DNA from: JBHHXR01 sp046757205
Lineage (GTDB): Bacteria > Pseudomonadota > Alphaproteobacteria > Rhodobacterales > Rhodobacteraceae
NCBI GenBank assembly: GCA_046757205.1
Contig: JBHHXR010000099.1
Span: forward strand, 1 to 11,951
Length of the DNA: 11,951 nt
Direction: 5' to 3'
The notes beneath the pieces were generated by a model, which was not told the DNA's origin, did not search any database, and saw only the letters and a list, made by a program, of their open reading frames with translations. Shown here piece by piece: positions 6,816 through 11,951 of this stretch. The first letter of the stretch is position 1; the number at the start of each line of letters is the position of its first letter. The position numbers were made by a program, and so were the translations under genes.

Positions 6816-7860
6816 AGCCGCCGCACTGGTCCTCGTCTGCTGCGCCGCACAGGCTGCGGCCCAGGGTTTTGCCGGTCTCGGGAAAACCGCCGAGGGATAC
6901 CGCGAGGTCGCCGCCGGCGTGCCGATCGTGTTTCCCCGGGACCGCGGCGCCCACCCGGATTTCCGCATCGAGTGGTGGTATCTCACCGCCAACCTGACAG
7001 CGTCCGACGGCCGCCGGTTCGGCGCCCAGTGGACCCTGTTCCGCGCGGCGCTCACGCCCGAGAGCCTTGTCGAAGGCTGGTCCAGCCGCCAGGTCTGGAT
7101 GGGGCACGCCGCGGTCACTTCCGAAAAGACGCACAGGTTCGCCGAGAAATTCGCCCGCGGCGGGGTCGGCCAGTCCGGCGTCTCGGCGGCGCCGTTCGCG
7201 GCATGGATCGACGACTGGGAACTGGCCGCGGCAGACAGCGACGGGGCGAGCGACGAACTTGCGGTGTCGGCAAGCGGCGACGGCTTCGGCTACCGGCTGC
7301 GCCTGACCGGCGCCATGACGCCGGTCCTTCACGGCGACGCCGGCTACAGCGTGAAGACCGAATCCGGCAAGGCCTCGTACTATTACAGCCGCCCCTTCCT
7401 GCAAGCCGAAGGCACGCTGCGGCTCGACGGAACGGAAATCGCCGTCAGCGGCAACGCCTGGCTTGACCGGGAATGGAGCAGCCAGCCGCTCGACGCCAGA
7501 CAAGGCGGCTGGGACTGGGCCGCGATCCACTTTGACAGCGGCGAAAAACTCATGGTCTTCCGCGTCAGGGTTAATGACGGCGGCGACTTCCGCTCCGGCA
7601 CCTGGATCGCACGCGACGGAAGCGCGGAAGAGATTGCCGCAAGCGACATCCGCCTCGCACCTCTGGACAGGCACGTTGTCGGCGGCCGTACACTGCCATT
7701 GCGCTGGCGCCTGAGCATCCCCTCGCGCGCGCTCGATGTGGAGTTGTCCCCGCTCAACCCTGACAGCTGGATGGGCACCTACTTTCCTTACTGGGAAGGC
7801 CCCGTCACGGTGACCGGAAATCGCCCGGGCCAGGGATACCTGGAAATGACCGGTTACTGA
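6805..7860 (+). CDS. Secreted CrtC/AttH-like lipocalin-domain protein (COG5621 type)
   Basis: A probable exported protein of 351 residues. Residues 1-20 look like a signal peptide, with cleavage likely near the AQAAAQ stretch. The pair of cysteines at 12-13 does not make a convincing lipobox. The mature part has the landmarks of the CrtC/AttH family: EWWY at 56-59, SYYYSRP at 191-197, WLDREWSSQPL at 219-229, GWDWAAIHF near 235-243 and a C-terminal YWEGPVTVTG segment at 329-338. Known structures of this family are two lipocalin-like beta barrels. Relatives include carotenoid 1,2-hydratase, but no carotenoid gene is nearby, so a hydratase role is not supported. The GTG start lies inside the permease gene, eleven bases before its end; the open frame extends 12 codons further but those residues are arginine- and cysteine-rich. 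It is probably the periplasmic partner of the ABC system. Confidence 0.9.
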   Translation: MIARAAALVLVCCAAQAAAQGFAGLGKTAEGYREVAAGVPIVFPRDRGAHPDFRIEWWYLTANLTASDGRRFGAQWTLFRAALTPESLVEGWSSRQVWMGHAAVTSEKTHRFAEKFARGGVGQSGVSAAPFAAWIDDWELAAADSDGASDELAVSASGDGFGYRLRLTGAMTPVLHGDAGYSVKTESGKASYYYSRPFLQAEGTLRLDGTEIAVSGNAWLDREWSSQPLDARQGGWDWAAIHFDSGEKLMVFRVRVNDGGDFRSGTWIARDGSAEEIAASDIRLAPLDRHVVGGRTLPLRWRLSIPSRALDVELSPLNPDSWMGTYFPYWEGPVTVTGNRPGQGYLEMTGY

Positions 7861-7870
7861 CGCGGGCTTT

Positions 7871-7905
7871 GGCGAGCGGGGATCGGCGTGCGGCGGGGGC
7901 TCGCC
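7871..7905. repeat. Inverted repeat between convergent genes
   Basis: GGCGAGC at 7871-7877 pairs with GCTCGCC at 7899-7905 across a 21-base loop, in the 78-base gap between the lipocalin and SGNH genes, which converge here. There is no T-run on either side, so it is not a standard intrinsic terminator. It is the only dyad I see where a terminator would be expected. Confidence 0.3.
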
Positions 7906-7938
7906 GGCGTGGGCCGTGCCGGACCGAACTCCTCCGGC

Positions 7939-8589
7939 TCAGCGCATGAAGGCTTCGACGGTTTCGACCATGACTTTGCCGAGTTCCGCGTGCTGATCGA
8001 TATCGAAATGGATGCCGTCGACCGCGCTCGAGACAATGTGCCGGCCGGTGTCGATGAACCCGGCGCCGTAGCGGTGCGCAACGTCGCGGTAGAGATCGGC
8101 CAGACGCGTCGACTTGCGGGTGCCGCCATCGAACATTTCCGCGAGGCACCCGGTTTCCAGGATCGGCGGCGGCGCCATGATGATGACGCCTGGCGCGGCT
8201 CCGTCGGGGCCGGCCTCGCTGGCGCATATCGTGCGCACGACGACATTGAGCCCGGCCGCGATGTCGCTCGGCGGCAGGTTGTAGCGCGCCTTGAGGTCGT
8301 TGGTGCCCAGCATCAGCAGCACTACGTCGATCGGCTGATGGCTCTCCAGCGACACCGGGATATAGGCCAGGCCGTTGCGGTTGGTGCCCTCGATCGGGTC
8401 CGGGTGCACCGTCGTGCGGCCGTTGTGGCCCTCCTCGACGACCCGCCAGCCCTGCCCCAGGCCGGCAGCGAGGACGCCTGTCCATCGAACCCGCCAGGGG
8501 TAGCGGCGGCGATCGTCGACATGCGCCATGGGACAGGCGCCGTGTGTATTGGAATCACCGAAGCACAGCAGCGTTCGTTCTCCGTCCAT
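7939..8589 (-). CDS. SGNH/GDSL hydrolase, arylesterase/acyltransferase-like
   Basis: A 216-residue SGNH-fold esterase. Block I is GDSNTHG with the nucleophile Ser13. Block II is the glycine at 54 in GHNGRTT. Block III is GTND at 95-98 with the oxyanion Asn97. Block V is DGIHFD with Asp191 and His194 as the rest of the triad. The run of similarity (RWTGVLAAGLG, VEEGHNGRTT, RNGLAYIPVSL, MLGTND-K) closely recalls the mycobacterial arylesterase/acyltransferase Ms-Act, an octameric enzyme that hydrolyses aryl esters and can transfer acyl groups, including perhydrolysis. No signal peptide is visible, so it should be cytoplasmic. GGGAG/GGGGA stretches just before the ATG can serve as ribosome site. 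It lies 91 bases after hemN on the same strand. The natural substrate cannot be told from the sequence. Confidence 0.92.
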   Translation of the reverse strand: MDGERTLLCFGDSNTHGACPMAHVDDRRRYPWRVRWTGVLAAGLGQGWRVVEEGHNGRTTVHPDPIEGTNRNGLAYIPVSLESHQPIDVVLLMLGTNDLKARYNLPPSDIAAGLNVVVRTICASEAGPDGAAPGVIIMAPPPILETGCLAEMFDGGTRKSTRLADLYRDVAHRYGAGFIDTGRHIVSSAVDGIHFDIDQHAELGKVMVETVEAFMR

Positions 8590-8610
8590 CGTCCCCGCTC
8601 CCGTTATCTT

Positions 8611-8632
8611 TTCCGGCGAAGAAATACCGGAA
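8611..8632. repeat. Short inverted repeat in the hemN to SGNH hydrolase gap
   Basis: TTCCGG at 8611-8616 pairs with CCGGAA at 8627-8632 with a ten-base loop. It is in the 91-base gap between hemN and the hydrolase gene. No T-run follows on the minus strand, so a terminator is doubtful; it could form a hairpin in the hydrolase leader. Confidence 0.3.
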
Positions 8633-8680
8633 CGCGGAAAGACCGTCTATGGGCTTTGAACTGTCCCCTGGCCGCTCCCG

Positions 8681-10036
8681 TCAGATCGCCTGGCTGTAGC
8701 GCGAGGCGGATTCGCGGTAGTTGTCGAACCGCCGGGCGACGATGCGGGCGATCAGCCTGCCCGAATCCGTCAGCGCAAAACCTTCGGCGCCGGTCTTTAC
8801 AAGGCCGGGATACAGCCGTGCCACCTCGTCGATACCGGGCAGAACGGCATCGGTCAGTTCGCCGAATTCCTCGCGTAGACGCGGCAGCGAAACGCCGAAC
8901 TCGCACATGATCATCTCGATGGCGCGGCCGAAAACCTTGTCGTATTCGGTCAGTTCGAAACCGCGCGCGATGGGGCAGTCGCCGGCGTTGACAGCCTTCA
9001 GGTAAGACGAGGTCGCGGCCCGGTTCTGAAGATACCCCTGCGGCAGCTTCGAGATCGACGAGGCGCCGACGCCAAGAAGAACCTTGCAGTTGTCGTCGGT
9101 ATATCCCTGGAAATTCCGCCGCAGCCGGCCGGTCCGCGCCGCCGCCGCCAGAGTGTCGGTGGGAAGCGCGAAGTGGTCGATGCCGATGGAATCGTAGCCG
9201 GCCCCGTTGAATTGAGAAACGGCCCGGTTGAACAGGGCCAGCCGGGTTTCCGTGTCCGGAAGGGCGGCTTCATCGATCATCTGCTGGCGCTTCGCCATCC
9301 ACGGCACGTGCGCGTACCCGAACAGCGCCACCCGGTCGGGCCGAAGCGAAATGACCTTTTCGACGGTGCGGGTAAGTCCTTCTATGCTCTGGAACGGCAG
9401 GCCATACACGATATCGATGTTCAGGCTGGCGATCCCCGCCCGCCGAAGCGTCTCGATGCAATCTCGCGTGATCTCGTATCCCTGCAGCCGGCCGATGGCC
9501 TTCTGAACGGTCAGCGCGAAGTCCTGCACGCCGATGCTTGCCCGCGTCATGCCGTTTTCCACCAGGGCCTGCATCTTGGCCTCGTCGGCGCCGGTCGGAT
9601 CGATCTCGACGGAAAAATCCAGGTCCGACGACAGCGGCAGCGCTTCACGCAGCGTCTCCAACAGATCGACCGACAGTTCCGGCGTCAGAATCGTCGGCGA
9701 CCCGCCTCCCCAATGCATGCGCGATATGCGAACGCCTTCGGGCAGCAGTGCGGCAAGCCGCGCAATTTCCTTTTTCAGCACTTCAACGTAGGCTGCGACC
9801 GGCGTAAGCGTCTTCACACCCTGGGTTCGGCAGGCGCAATACCAGCACAAGCGATGGCAGAACGGAATATGGATATAGAGGGATATGTCTGTGCCGGCCG
9901 CAAGGCCGCTGATCCATTGTTCATATTCGTCGCACCCGACGCCCGCATGAAACTTGGTTGCCGGGGGGTAGCTCGTGTAACGCGGGACTTTCTCATCGAA
10001 GAGACCGGCCCGCTTAAGGCGATCGAGGTTGTTCAT
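8681..10036 (-). CDS. hemN: Oxygen-independent coproporphyrinogen III oxidase (dehydrogenase)
   Basis: A radical SAM enzyme of 451 residues, close to E. coli HemN (457). It converts coproporphyrinogen III to protoporphyrinogen IX without oxygen, in the cytoplasm, for haem and possibly chlorophyll-type tetrapyrroles. The N-terminal VPRYTSYPPATKFH segment (17-30) marks true HemN rather than HemW. The Fe4S4 motif is C60-x3-C64-x2-C67 followed by Cys69, in the form CHRLCWYCAC. GGGSPT and the SVEIDPT segment further on fit SAM binding. The C-terminal HemN domain is complete. A TGA directly precedes the ATG in frame, so the start is well fixed, although no good ribosome site is seen. It is divergent from fnrL with a perfect FNR box 36-49 bases before its ATG, which suggests activation at low oxygen. 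Confidence 0.96.
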   Translation of the reverse strand: MNNLDRLKRAGLFDEKVPRYTSYPPATKFHAGVGCDEYEQWISGLAAGTDISLYIHIPFCHRLCWYCACRTQGVKTLTPVAAYVEVLKKEIARLAALLPEGVRISRMHWGGGSPTILTPELSVDLLETLREALPLSSDLDFSVEIDPTGADEAKMQALVENGMTRASIGVQDFALTVQKAIGRLQGYEITRDCIETLRRAGIASLNIDIVYGLPFQSIEGLTRTVEKVISLRPDRVALFGYAHVPWMAKRQQMIDEAALPDTETRLALFNRAVSQFNGAGYDSIGIDHFALPTDTLAAAARTGRLRRNFQGYTDDNCKVLLGVGASSISKLPQGYLQNRAATSSYLKAVNAGDCPIARGFELTEYDKVFGRAIEMIMCEFGVSLPRLREEFGELTDAVLPGIDEVARLYPGLVKTGAEGFALTDSGRLIARIVARRFDNYRESASRYSQAI

Positions 10037-10045
10037 TCACCGGTC

Positions 10046-10051
10046 ATTGTC
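10046..10051 (-). promoter_or_regulatory. Candidate -10 element of hemN
   Basis: Read on the minus strand this is GACAAT, four of six matches to TATAAT. It would put the transcription start within a few bases of the hemN ATG and the FNR box centre about 40 bases upstream, close to the -41.5 spacing typical of class II FNR activation. This is an inference from spacing only. Confidence 0.35.
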
Positions 10052-10071
10052 ACACCCTTTGGCGTTTCACA

Positions 10072-10085
10072 TTGATCGAGATCAA
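10072..10085. promoter_or_regulatory. FNR box between hemN and fnrL (perfect consensus)
   Basis: TTGATCGAGATCAA matches the FNR/FnrL consensus TTGAT-N4-ATCAA at every fixed base. It lies between the divergent hemN and fnrL genes. The regulator encoded next door has the matching E-x2-SR recognition helix. For hemN the position suits activation; for fnrL it overlaps the likely -35, which would suit autoregulation. Confidence 0.88.
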
Positions 10086-10099
10086 ACAGATGATATTGT
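10072..10099 (+). promoter_or_regulatory. Candidate fnrL promoter overlapping the FNR box
   Basis: TTGATC at 10072-10077 and TATTGT at 10094-10099 are 16 bases apart, acceptable as -35 and -10. Transcription would begin near 10106, ahead of the AGGGGA ribosome site. The -35 is part of the FNR box, so bound FnrL would be expected to block polymerase. The assignment rests on sequence resemblance only. Confidence 0.35.
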
Positions 10100-10113
10100 C
10101 CACACCCAGCTTC

Positions 10114-10119
10114 AGGGGA
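10114..10119 (+). promoter_or_regulatory. Ribosome binding site deciding a TTG start for fnrL
   Basis: AGGGGA is followed after five bases by the TTG at 10125. It supports that codon as the true start instead of the ATG at 10029, which lies before the FNR box and inside the hemN start region. Confidence 0.6.
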
Positions 10120-10124
10120 CCCGG

Positions 10125-10871
10125 TTGAAAATTGATCCGCGCCTCACGCCGCATTTGCGTTGCCGCGACTGCCCGATCCGCCATCGGGCAATATGCTCGC
10201 GCTGTGGGTCCGAGGAACTGAAGAAACTGGACGCCCTGAAGTTTTACCGCACCTATTCGCCGGGGGATCACATCGCCTGGGCCGGGGAGAAGCTCGAATT
10301 CCTCGGTTCCGTGGTCAAAGGCTATGCTGCGGTTTCGCGCACCATCCCGGACGGGCGGCGCCAGATGGTCGGGCTTCTGCTGCCGTCGGATTTCGTCGGC
10401 CGGCCGGGCCGGGAATCGACCCGCTACGATGTCGTCGCCTCGACCGAGATTACGCTGTGCATGTTCCGCAAGACCGAATTCGAGCGTCTCGTCGCCGAGA
10501 CGCCGTCGCTGGAGCGCCGGCTTCTGGAAATGACACTCGACGAACTCGACGTCGCGCGCGAATGGATGCTGCTTCTTGGCCGCAAGACGGCGCGGGAAAA
10601 GATCGCCAGCCTGCTGGCAATCCTGGCGCGGCGCAGCGCGGCCCTGGGGTTGCGGGACCCGGACGACGGGCTGGGCTTCGAATTGCCCTTCACGCGCGAG
10701 ACGATGGCCGACTATCTGGGCCTGACCATCGAGACCGTGAGCCGCCAGCTCACGTCGCTGCGAAAAGACGGCATTGTCGCGATGAAGGACGCCCACTACT
10801 TCGCAATCCCGGACTACACCTTGTTGCTCGACGAGGCGGGGGAAGATTCCGACGGCGGCATTTTTTCCTAG
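10125..10871 (+). CDS. fnrL: FNR/FnrL-type oxygen-responsive transcription regulator (Crp/Fnr family)
   Basis: A 248-residue Crp/Fnr regulator, the length of FnrL proteins. The N terminus carries four cysteines, C13-x2-C16-x7-C24-x2-C27, around the FnrL-like segment CPIRHRAICSRC. A central Cys112 corresponds to E. coli FNR Cys122. Together these are the ligands for an oxygen-labile 4Fe-4S cluster, one cysteine being spare. A cyclic-nucleotide-type beta barrel covers about 35-115, a dimer helix about 130-165, and a helix-turn-helix about 188-220. Glu203, Ser206 and Arg207 in ETVSR are the residues that read TTGAT half-sites. The TTG start is chosen because of the upstream AGGGGA; the frame is open to an ATG at 10029, but that would put the FNR box inside the gene and overlap hemN. 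It is divergent from hemN and followed by ccoN, its likely target. Confidence 0.93.
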   Translation: MKIDPRLTPHLRCRDCPIRHRAICSRCGSEELKKLDALKFYRTYSPGDHIAWAGEKLEFLGSVVKGYAAVSRTIPDGRRQMVGLLLPSDFVGRPGRESTRYDVVASTEITLCMFRKTEFERLVAETPSLERRLLEMTLDELDVAREWMLLLGRKTAREKIASLLAILARRSAALGLRDPDDGLGFELPFTRETMADYLGLTIETVSRQLTSLRKDGIVAMKDAHYFAIPDYTLLLDEAGEDSDGGIFS

Positions 10872-10956
10872 ATGCGTCCTTTCGTTCCGCGCCGTCCCGG
10901 TGCCGTTTACATGCGTAAGTTCGCCGCAGTGAATCGCTGCTGACCAAGGTACGACA

Positions 10957-10970
10957 TTGACACAGATCAA
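10957..10970. promoter_or_regulatory. FNR box upstream of ccoN
   Basis: TTGACACAGATCAA differs from TTGAT-N4-ATCAA at one fixed base. Its centre is about 102 bases before the ccoN ATG. Class II spacing would place the transcription start near 11005 with a leader of about 60 bases; a weak -10-like CATTAC is at 10994-10999. Anaerobic or microaerobic activation of the cbb3 oxidase operon by FnrL is a known pattern in alphaproteobacteria. Confidence 0.8.
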
Positions 10971-11055
10971 GGTATCCGCTAGCCGCGCTGCGGCATTACT
11001 GGCGCGGTGTTCGGGGGGCACGATTGTTCCCGGAAATTGCCGAACCTATCCGAAC

Positions 11056-11061
11056 GAGGGG
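11056..11061 (+). promoter_or_regulatory. Ribosome binding site of ccoN
   Basis: GAGGGG ends four bases before the ATG at 11066 and fixes the start of the truncated oxidase gene. Confidence 0.6.
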
Positions 11062-11065
11062 CAAA

Positions 11066-11951
11066 ATGCTGAACGCACTCAAACTGATACTGCTGGGCAT
11101 GATCGCCCTGTTTGCAGCGGTCGCAACAAACCATGCGCGCGACGTCGCCTACCAGGTGCACGCCGTGCTCATATTCCTGATCGCCGCCGGCCTGTTCATC
11201 TGGGTACTTCGCCGAACCGGTGAACCGGCGCCGGCGCCTCAGACCGGCTACATGGACGACGTCATACGCTACGGCGTGGTGGCGACGGCGTTCTGGGGCG
11301 TGGTCGGGTTTCTTGCCGGCACCTATATTGCCTTTCAACTCGCCTTCCCGGAACTGAATTTGGGCCTGTCCTTCACCAGCTTCGGGCGGCTGCGCCCGCT
11401 GCACACGTCGGCGGTGATATTCGCTTTCGGCGGCAACGCCCTGATCGCCACCTCCTTCTATGTCGTGCAGCGCACGTCCGCCGCGCGGCTCTGGGGCGGC
11501 AGCCTGGCGTGGTTCGTTTTCTGGGGCTACCAGCTTTTCATCGTGCTGGCGGCGACCGGCTATCTGCTGGGCGCCACCCAGTCGAAGGAATACGCCGAGC
11601 CGGAATGGTACGTCGATCTCTGGATCACCGTCGTCTGGGTCGCCTATCTGGCGGTCTTCCTCGGCACCATCATCAAGCGAAGAGAGCCGCATATCTTCGT
11701 GGCGAACTGGTTCTACCTTTCGTTCATCGTCACCATCGCCATGCTGCACATCGTCAACAACCTCAGCATCCCGGTGTCGATCTTCGGCTCGAAATCGGTG
11801 CAGGTATTCTCCGGCGTGCAGGACGCGCTGGTGCAGTGGTGGTACGGCCACAACGCCGTCGGCTTCTTCCTCACCGCCGGCTTCCTCGGCATGATGTACT
11901 ACTTCGTCCCCAAGGCGGCCGAGCGGCCCGTCTACTCGTACCGGCTCTCCA
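11066..11951 (+). CDS. ccoN: cbb3-type cytochrome c oxidase subunit I (N-terminal 295 residues, cut by right edge)
   Basis: The catalytic subunit of the high-affinity cbb3 oxidase, which reduces oxygen to water in the inner membrane while pumping protons. About 295 of roughly 530-540 residues are present. An extra N-terminal hydrophobic stretch (about 5-50) precedes the core, as in other alphaproteobacterial CcoN. His113 in RLRPLHTSAV is the expected N-terminal ligand of the low-spin haem b, and His262 in WWYGHNAVGF is an expected CuB ligand. The GFFLTAGFLGMMYYFVPK region is strongly conserved in CcoN. The paired CuB histidines and the haem b3 ligand would lie beyond the edge. The start is supported by GAGGGG. 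ccoO, ccoQ and ccoP probably follow outside the window. An FNR box lies about 100 bases upstream, linking expression to low oxygen through the neighbouring FnrL. Confidence 0.97.
   Translation, partial: MLNALKLILLGMIALFAAVATNHARDVAYQVHAVLIFLIAAGLFIWVLRRTGEPAPAPQTGYMDDVIRYGVVATAFWGVVGFLAGTYIAFQLAFPELNLGLSFTSFGRLRPLHTSAVIFAFGGNALIATSFYVVQRTSAARLWGGSLAWFVFWGYQLFIVLAATGYLLGATQSKEYAEPEWYVDLWITVVWVAYLAVFLGTIIKRREPHIFVANWFYLSFIVTIAMLHIVNNLSIPVSIFGSKSVQVFSGVQDALVQWWYGHNAVGFFLTAGFLGMMYYFVPKAAERPVYSYRLS

Noticed and set aside
4134..7118. Open frame of 994 codons on the minus strand
   Set aside because: It lies opposite the well-supported permease and lipocalin genes. Its translation is low-complexity, rich in Gln, Arg and Gly, with no domain.
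6805..7860. Carotenoid 1,2-hydratase (CrtC) as a specific function
   Set aside because: The fold family is shared, but no carotenoid or photosynthesis gene is nearby and the ABC context points to the AttH type.
10848..10870. Possible intrinsic terminator at the end of fnrL (T-run after GC-rich stretch)
   Set aside because: Six T's are present at the last codons, but no stable stem precedes them; the only nearby dyad (GGAA/TTCC) has a two-base loop.
10979..11851. Open frame of 290 codons on the minus strand
   Set aside because: It is antisense to ccoN, whose haem and copper ligand motifs are unmistakable.

Overview
The window is GC-rich, densely coded bacterial DNA with no sign of mobile elements, CRISPR arrays or RNA genes. 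The best clue to its origin is the right end: hemN, an FnrL-type regulator and ccoN sit together with FNR boxes between them. This is the arrangement known from alphaproteobacteria such as Rhodobacter. The regulator's cysteine pattern and the type III CoA-transferase fit the same group. A GC-rich alphaproteobacterium is therefore the likely source; the species cannot be named from this sequence.

Layout. Positions 1-2342, minus strand: a compact four-gene run read right to left. It encodes an S49-family peptidase, a 61-residue membrane protein with a zinc-ribbon-like tail, a CaCA-family sodium/calcium exchanger, and a short-chain dehydrogenase of pteridine-reductase type cut by the left edge. 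Positions 2473-3618, plus: a CaiB/BaiF-type CoA-transferase, divergent from the peptidase, with a 12-bp tandem repeat across its stop codon. Positions 3733-7860, plus: an overlapping three-gene unit of ABC ATPase, 810-residue FtsX-type permease and secreted CrtC/AttH-like lipocalin protein, matching the AttEFGH type of transporter. Positions 7939-8589, minus: an SGNH arylesterase-like hydrolase. Positions 8681-10036, minus: hemN. Positions 10125-10871, plus: the FNR/FnrL regulator. Positions 11066 to the right edge, plus: ccoN, cut by the edge.

How the genes fit together. The right third is an oxygen-response module. FnrL is predicted to sense low oxygen through an Fe-S cluster. It would act at a perfect FNR box between hemN and itself and at a second box ahead of ccoN. 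This would tie oxygen-independent haem synthesis (HemN) to production of the high-affinity, haem-containing cbb3 oxidase (CcoN). The ABC/FtsX/lipocalin operon looks like an envelope system in which the ATPase and permease act with a periplasmic lipocalin-fold protein on an unknown, probably lipophilic, substrate. The left operon mixes proteolysis, ion transport and possible pterin reduction with no obvious common pathway.

No clearly new system is visible. The least explained parts are the substrate of the Att-type transporter and the S49 peptidase paired with a tiny membrane zinc-ribbon protein.
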